Origin: Prevotellaceae bacterium UBA4359
GTDB taxonomy: Bacteria; Bacteroidota; Bacteroidia; Bacteroidales; Bacteroidaceae
Reading direction: 5' to 3'
Assembly (NCBI GenBank): GCA_002393555.1
Contig: DGSP01000006.1
Location: forward strand, 1-18,557
DNA length: 18,557 nt
A program made the translations under genes and the position numbers. The notes under the pieces are model-generated. The model searched no databases and was not told the origin of the DNA. It worked only from the letters and a program-made list of their open reading frames with translations. Positions 15,343-18,557 of the stretch are shown piece by piece (the first letter of the stretch is position 1; every line of letters starts with the position of its first letter).

Positions 15343-16008
15343 TTAGTTTGTACGGAGAACATACTGATTATACACATTACCTCTGTTCACAATCTTAATC
15401 ACGAATACACCTGTCCAGCGAGGAGTGAACGTGCAAATGCAGTCGTCCGTATAATCCGTGTCGCTCGTAATGAGGTTGCCGTTCTCATCGTAGATGTAGA
15501 GGTCCAAGTCCGTGTCACCGTCACCAATCACCGTCACGATGGCCAATTCCTGAGCGCGGAAAGAGATGCGATAGACATCCGTGCTGTGAGCATTCACACG
15601 CTCCACCACATACTTGGCACCACCCACGGCACCGCGCACACCATTCTGCACATCGTCAATCAGAGCCAGCAACACACCATCGTCACCAGCCTTAGCCTTC
15701 GCATCAGCCAACAGTTTGGTGGGGTCGAGCGAGATGCTGCCAACCTTCTCTTTCTTCTCACCTCCAGTCGCCGTGCCGGCCTCTTCGGTCTTGTCCTGCT
15801 TTTGTGCTACATATCCAGCCTGCTTGGCCATGCGAGCAGCCTGAATGAGCGACAACGCATCATTGTTGGCATAGCCATACTTCGACAACTCGGCAGCCAT
15901 GCGGAACGTGTTCTCGGTAGCAGGAACTGGGATTGAAGCATCCTTCTTCTCTTGTGCCATCACTGCCAGAGGCAGCAACATGGCAACCATTGCAATAAAC
16001 TTTTTCAT
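15343..16008 (-). CDS. Exported protein with C-terminal PPC-like beta domain
   Basis: Signal peptide (MKKF, hydrophobic core, likely cut after VMA at residues 16-18). Residues ~30-130 are helical and charged, with a low-complexity linker (EEAGTATGGEKKEK). Residues ~138-221 match a bacterial pre-peptidase C-terminal (PPC)-like domain: STDVYRISFRAQELAIVTV, DTDLDLYIYDENGN, TFTPRWTGVFVIKIVNRG and a closing Y.L. The acidic D-rich loop could bind calcium. It is the first gene of the minus-strand set, downstream of a near-consensus promoter, and is followed by the palindromic element, so it may be expressed more than the genes after it. Probably periplasmic or secreted, and a possible binding module or substrate for the operon's proteases. 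Confidence 0.88.
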   Translation of the reverse strand: MKKFIAMVAMLLPLAVMAQEKKDASIPVPATENTFRMAAELSKYGYANNDALSLIQAARMAKQAGYVAQKQDKTEEAGTATGGEKKEKVGSISLDPTKLLADAKAKAGDDGVLLALIDDVQNGVRGAVGGAKYVVERVNAHSTDVYRISFRAQELAIVTVIGDGDTDLDLYIYDENGNLITSDTDYTDDCICTFTPRWTGVFVIKIVNRGNVYNQYVLRTN

Positions 16009-16075
16009 CGTTTTTTTAGATTTAGTTAAAAATTAGTTAAAAAAATAAAAGGTTTTGATTGAGGTTATTCGCTTG

Positions 16076-16105
16076 CAAATGTAAAGATTTTTTTATACAA
16101 CCAAA
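16076..16105 (-). promoter_or_regulatory. Bacteroidota-type promoter for the minus-strand operon
   Basis: Read on the minus strand, TTTG (16105-16102) and TACATTTG (16083-16076) are spaced by 18 bp, slightly short of the usual 19-21. The leader to the ATG at 16008 is about 65 nt and A/T-rich. Confidence 0.65.
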
Positions 16106-16167
16106 CATTTTTTCACTTTTTTCATCATTTTTTTTGCATAAAAAACACTTTTTCGTTCGTTTTTCCC

Positions 16168-16175
16168 TACATTTG
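16168..16175 (+). promoter_or_regulatory. Likely -7 element for repeat gene copy 4
   Basis: TACATTTG fits TAnnTTTG and lies 35 bp before the ATG at 16211. No TTTG sits at the usual spacing upstream (nearest at 16133-16136, 31 bp away), so the -33 element is weak or absent. The promoter differs from those of copies 2 and 3. Confidence 0.5.
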
Positions 16176-16210
16176 CCACCAAAAACCATCAAAAGCCAAC
16201 TAATCTTTGT

Positions 16211-17056
16211 ATGAAAAGAACACTTCTCATCTGCCTGGCCCTCCTCTGTGCCACGACCTTCGCCTTCGGCAAGTCCTACACCCAGCAGGGCATCGCGTAC
16301 CTCTATGACTATAAGACCAAGACGAAGAAACCCATCGGCAACGTGAGCATCACCGTGGCCTATGCTGAGCCAACCACAAGCAGGGCTGACGGAACTTTCA
16401 CACTGGCCTTCAAGGACTTCGGGGCGGGCAAGCACCTTGTCTTCGCCCAGCAGCCCTTCAGCCCCGGCCTCACCGTGCTCAACAAGAAGGAGACCGACAA
16501 CTGGTCCACCTTCGAGGGGAGGCTCACCCTCATCATGTGCAGCAAAAAGGACTTCGACACCTGCAAGCAGAACTACTATGACGTCGGCTTCAAGTCCATC
16601 ACCCAACTCTACGACCAGAAGATTGCCGCCCTGAAAAAGGAGTCTGCCGACTATCAGCGGCGTCTACAGGAACTGGAAGAAGAACGCGACCGCATCATGG
16701 ACAACCTGCGCAACAGCGCCGACGCCATGGCCCGCATCGACCAGAGCGAACTGGACGATGCCATGCAAGAGGTGCTCGACCTCTACGAACGCGGCGAGGT
16801 GGAGGAAGCCATGCAAAAGTTGGAGGACATGAAGTTGGAAGAAAAGTTCCTCAAGACCCTCGACAAAAAGCATGAGGGCGAAAGAATTGTGGCCGAGGCC
16901 ACCGAGGACAGCCTGCTGACCCTCAACAAACTGCGCACGTCTGTAGATATGTACAAGAACAATGGTAACTGGAACAAGGCGGCAGAGACGTTGAAGTTAT
17001 TGGCTGATAAGTTGAATGCGTATGATGATGTTTTTGAATATGCGTATTTTTGCTGG
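16211..17056 (+). repeat. Long direct repeat B, right copy (5' part of repeat gene copy 4)
   Basis: Gap-free match to 3389-4234. Most differences cluster in the last ~140 bp, consistent with recent copying or gene conversion limited to the N-terminal coding part. The upstream non-coding DNA is unrelated, so the repeat starts at or very near the ATG. Confidence 0.9.
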
Positions 17057-18421
17057 GGACAGAATGATTTTCAGGAGGCCGAGGTTTATTGGAAAAAGGC
17101 ACTTGACATACTTGAAAAGCGGATGGACACTGATAGCAATGACTTTCTTTATCAAAGAACACGCATGCTGAACAATCTGGGGCTTCTGTACCACAGAACC
17201 CAACGGTTCACGGAAAGCGAAGAGATGTACAAGGAGGCGCTGGAAAGCAGAAGGAGGCTGGCCAAGGACAATCCTAAGGCATACGAGTCGGGCATGGCCG
17301 AAACACTACACAATCTGGCGTGGCTATACTCTGACATCCAACGATTCCACGAGAGCGAAAACTTGTATAAAGAAGCCTTAGAAATTAAAAGACGGCTGGC
17401 AAAAGACAACCCGAAGAAAGACGAACCTGCCTTGACGCTGCACAATCTGGGGCTTCTGTACTACAAACTCCAGCGATTCACGGACAGCGAGGCGATGTAC
17501 AAGGAAGCACTGGAAATCAGAAGGAGACTGGCTAAGGACAATCCTAAAGCACACGAGCCGTATGTGGCCATGACGCTGAACAATCTGGCAATTCTGTACT
17601 CCGACACCCAGCGTTTCACGGAGAGCGAGAAGATGTACATGGAGGCACTGGAAATCTACAGGAGACTGGCCGAGGACAATCCGAAGGCATACGAGCCAGA
17701 TGTGGCAAGGACGCTGAACAATCTGGCACTTCTGTACTCCAGCACCCAGCGGCTCACGGAGAGCGAGAAGATGTACATGGAGGCACTGGAAATCAGAAGG
17801 AGGCTGGCCAAGGACAATCCAATGGCATACGAGCAGGATGTGGCACAATCCTCATCTAACATCGGCTTTCTGATGCTTCAGACAAAACGGTATGCGGAGG
17901 CGATACCCCTTTTTGAAGAAGCGTTGGAAATCTATAGACGCATGGCGGAAACAGACCCTGCACAGCAGCAATGGTATATGGGGGTGCTCTATTACTTAAG
18001 CAGACTCTATGGACAACAGAACGACAGAGAAAAAGTGTATCAGATAATCCAAGAATATCTGCCATTACTGAAAATGAACTATGAAAAAGATGCAGAAACA
18101 TGGCGAGGTGAATATGCCACCATATTAGGAAGCCAATCGTTCTACACCATCTTTACAAAAGACTTTGAAGGGGCCGAAAAGTTGGCACGTGAAGGTATAG
18201 AGGTTGACTCCACGCAGCATTTCATTCAAATCAATTATATATTGTCTCAATATTTGTCTGGAAAATGTTCCGTAAATGAGTTGGAGACTGTCTATCGGGA
18301 ATATAAAGATGAACTGAAAGATGGATGTCTTGAAGGATTGCGGTTGCTACAAGAGGCGGGTGTGATACCCAAGGAGCGTGAAGAGGATGTGGAACGAATC
18401 AAGCGGATGCTGGAAGAGTAA
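16211..18421 (+). CDS. Exported carboxypeptidase-regulatory-like / coiled-coil / TPR repeat protein, copy 4
   Basis: Same order as copies 2 and 3: signal peptide to about residue 20, regulatory-like beta domain, coiled coil, then TPR units. There are five canonical units at 17198-17881. The second is two residues short (44 instead of 46, at ENPKKDEPALTL-type sequence near 17410). The part after the units resembles copy 1: NIGFLMLQTKRYAEAIPLFEEALE, QQQWYMGVLYYLSRLYG, LAREGIEVDSTQHF, and the VERIKRMLEE cap. The protein is thus a mosaic, with an N-terminal half like copy 3 and a C-terminal half like copy 1, though the latter is more diverged. It is divergently transcribed from the PPC/CHAT operon with its own promoter. 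Predicted periplasmic binding protein, ligand unknown. Confidence 0.92.
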   Translation: MKRTLLICLALLCATTFAFGKSYTQQGIAYLYDYKTKTKKPIGNVSITVAYAEPTTSRADGTFTLAFKDFGAGKHLVFAQQPFSPGLTVLNKKETDNWSTFEGRLTLIMCSKKDFDTCKQNYYDVGFKSITQLYDQKIAALKKESADYQRRLQELEEERDRIMDNLRNSADAMARIDQSELDDAMQEVLDLYERGEVEEAMQKLEDMKLEEKFLKTLDKKHEGERIVAEATEDSLLTLNKLRTSVDMYKNNGNWNKAAETLKLLADKLNAYDDVFEYAYFCWGQNDFQEAEVYWKKALDILEKRMDTDSNDFLYQRTRMLNNLGLLYHRTQRFTESEEMYKEALESRRRLAKDNPKAYESGMAETLHNLAWLYSDIQRFHESENLYKEALEIKRRLAKDNPKKDEPALTLHNLGLLYYKLQRFTDSEAMYKEALEIRRRLAKDNPKAHEPYVAMTLNNLAILYSDTQRFTESEKMYMEALEIYRRLAEDNPKAYEPDVARTLNNLALLYSSTQRLTESEKMYMEALEIRRRLAKDNPMAYEQDVAQSSSNIGFLMLQTKRYAEAIPLFEEALEIYRRMAETDPAQQQWYMGVLYYLSRLYGQQNDREKVYQIIQEYLPLLKMNYEKDAETWRGEYATILGSQSFYTIFTKDFEGAEKLAREGIEVDSTQHFIQINYILSQYLSGKCSVNELETVYREYKDELKDGCLEGLRLLQEAGVIPKEREEDVERIKRMLEE
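17198..17881 (+). repeat. Five tandem ~138-bp TPR-like units in copy 4
   Basis: Units start at 17198, 17336, 17468, 17606 and 17744; the second is 132 bp. They are more diverged than those of copies 1-3. The first has ES instead of EI, and the second uses different codons (ATTAAAAGACGG) from the rest. Confidence 0.85.
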
Positions 18422-18468
18422 CAACATTAGAACGTGAATCCGACGAAAGCCAGATTTTTCGGACAATC

Positions 18469-18515
18469 ATTGGCTACACCAAAAGGTTGCCAATAATTTT
18501 CCCCAAAAATTGGGG
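18469..18515 (+). terminator. Possible terminator hairpins after repeat gene copy 4
   Basis: Two short inverted repeats lie 48-94 bp after the stop: ATTGGC/GCCAAT at 18469-18494, with inner ACC/GGT around AAAA, and CCCCAA/TTGGGG with an AAA loop at 18501-18515. Neither has a clear U-tract, so termination is plausible but not certain. Nothing else is recognisable up to the window end. Confidence 0.4.
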
Positions 18516-18557
18516 GTCAAATAATTTAACATTACGTGAGTTCGGTATAAGAATTAC

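Noticed and set aside
2..17881. Diversity-generating retroelement as the source of repeat variation
   Set aside because: The last-codon set (AAC, GAC, CAC, AGC, GCC) resembles adenine mutagenesis, but AAG and the non-A-linked changes do not fit well. There is no reverse transcriptase or template repeat in the window.

Overview
The window looks like a chromosomal accessory region from a member of the Bacteroidota, most likely Bacteroidales/Prevotella-like. Three things support this: near-consensus Bacteroidota promoters (TTTG, about 20 bp, then TAnnTTTG), A-rich leaders without strong Shine-Dalgarno sites, and exported proteins with family-typical signal peptides. No transposase, integrase, tRNA, rRNA or CRISPR array is visible.

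Layout. (1) 2-5344, + strand: three paralogous exported repeat proteins in tandem. The first is cut by the left window edge. Each full-length member has a signal peptide, a carboxypeptidase-regulatory-like beta domain, a coiled coil, and a run of 46-residue TPR-like repeats. A stretch spanning the 3' end of one gene and the promoter of the next is itself duplicated. (2) 5341-7380, + strand: a TIR-domain membrane protein overlaps the third repeat gene by ATGA. A 210-bp palindromic element follows, then a small protein ending in a RyR domain. (3) 7385-7422: a strong hairpin terminator separates the convergent gene sets. (4) 16008 down to 7436, - strand: a tightly packed probable operon. In transcription order it encodes an exported PPC-domain protein, a Rossmann(TrkA-N-like)-RyR protein, a degenerate FHA-TM-trypsin protease, a truncated pseudokinase-TM-beta-domain protein, an exported TPR-CHAT protease, and an exported protein of unknown family. 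(5) 16009-16210: AT-rich divergent promoter region. (6) 16211-18421, + strand: a fourth copy of the repeat gene. Its first ~845 bp nearly duplicate the third copy, so the whole TIR/RyR/CHAT block lies between long direct repeats.

Interpretation (inference). Known modules of bacterial conflict and signalling systems (TIR, RyR, CHAT protease, FHA, kinase-like, trypsin, TPR) are gathered at one locus and arranged across the inner membrane. Three proteins have cytoplasmic N-terminal sensor-like domains, one TM helix and a periplasmic C-terminal domain. The CHAT protease, the TPR proteins, the PPC protein and the unknown protein carry export signals. I do not recognise this exact combination as a named system. 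It could be a trans-envelope immune or stress relay: nucleotide sensing or NAD cleavage (TIR, RyR, Rossmann) inside, and a protease pair (trypsin, CHAT) with repeat-protein adaptors outside. The repeat proteins vary at fixed positions within otherwise near-identical repeats, which would suit a diversifying recognition surface.
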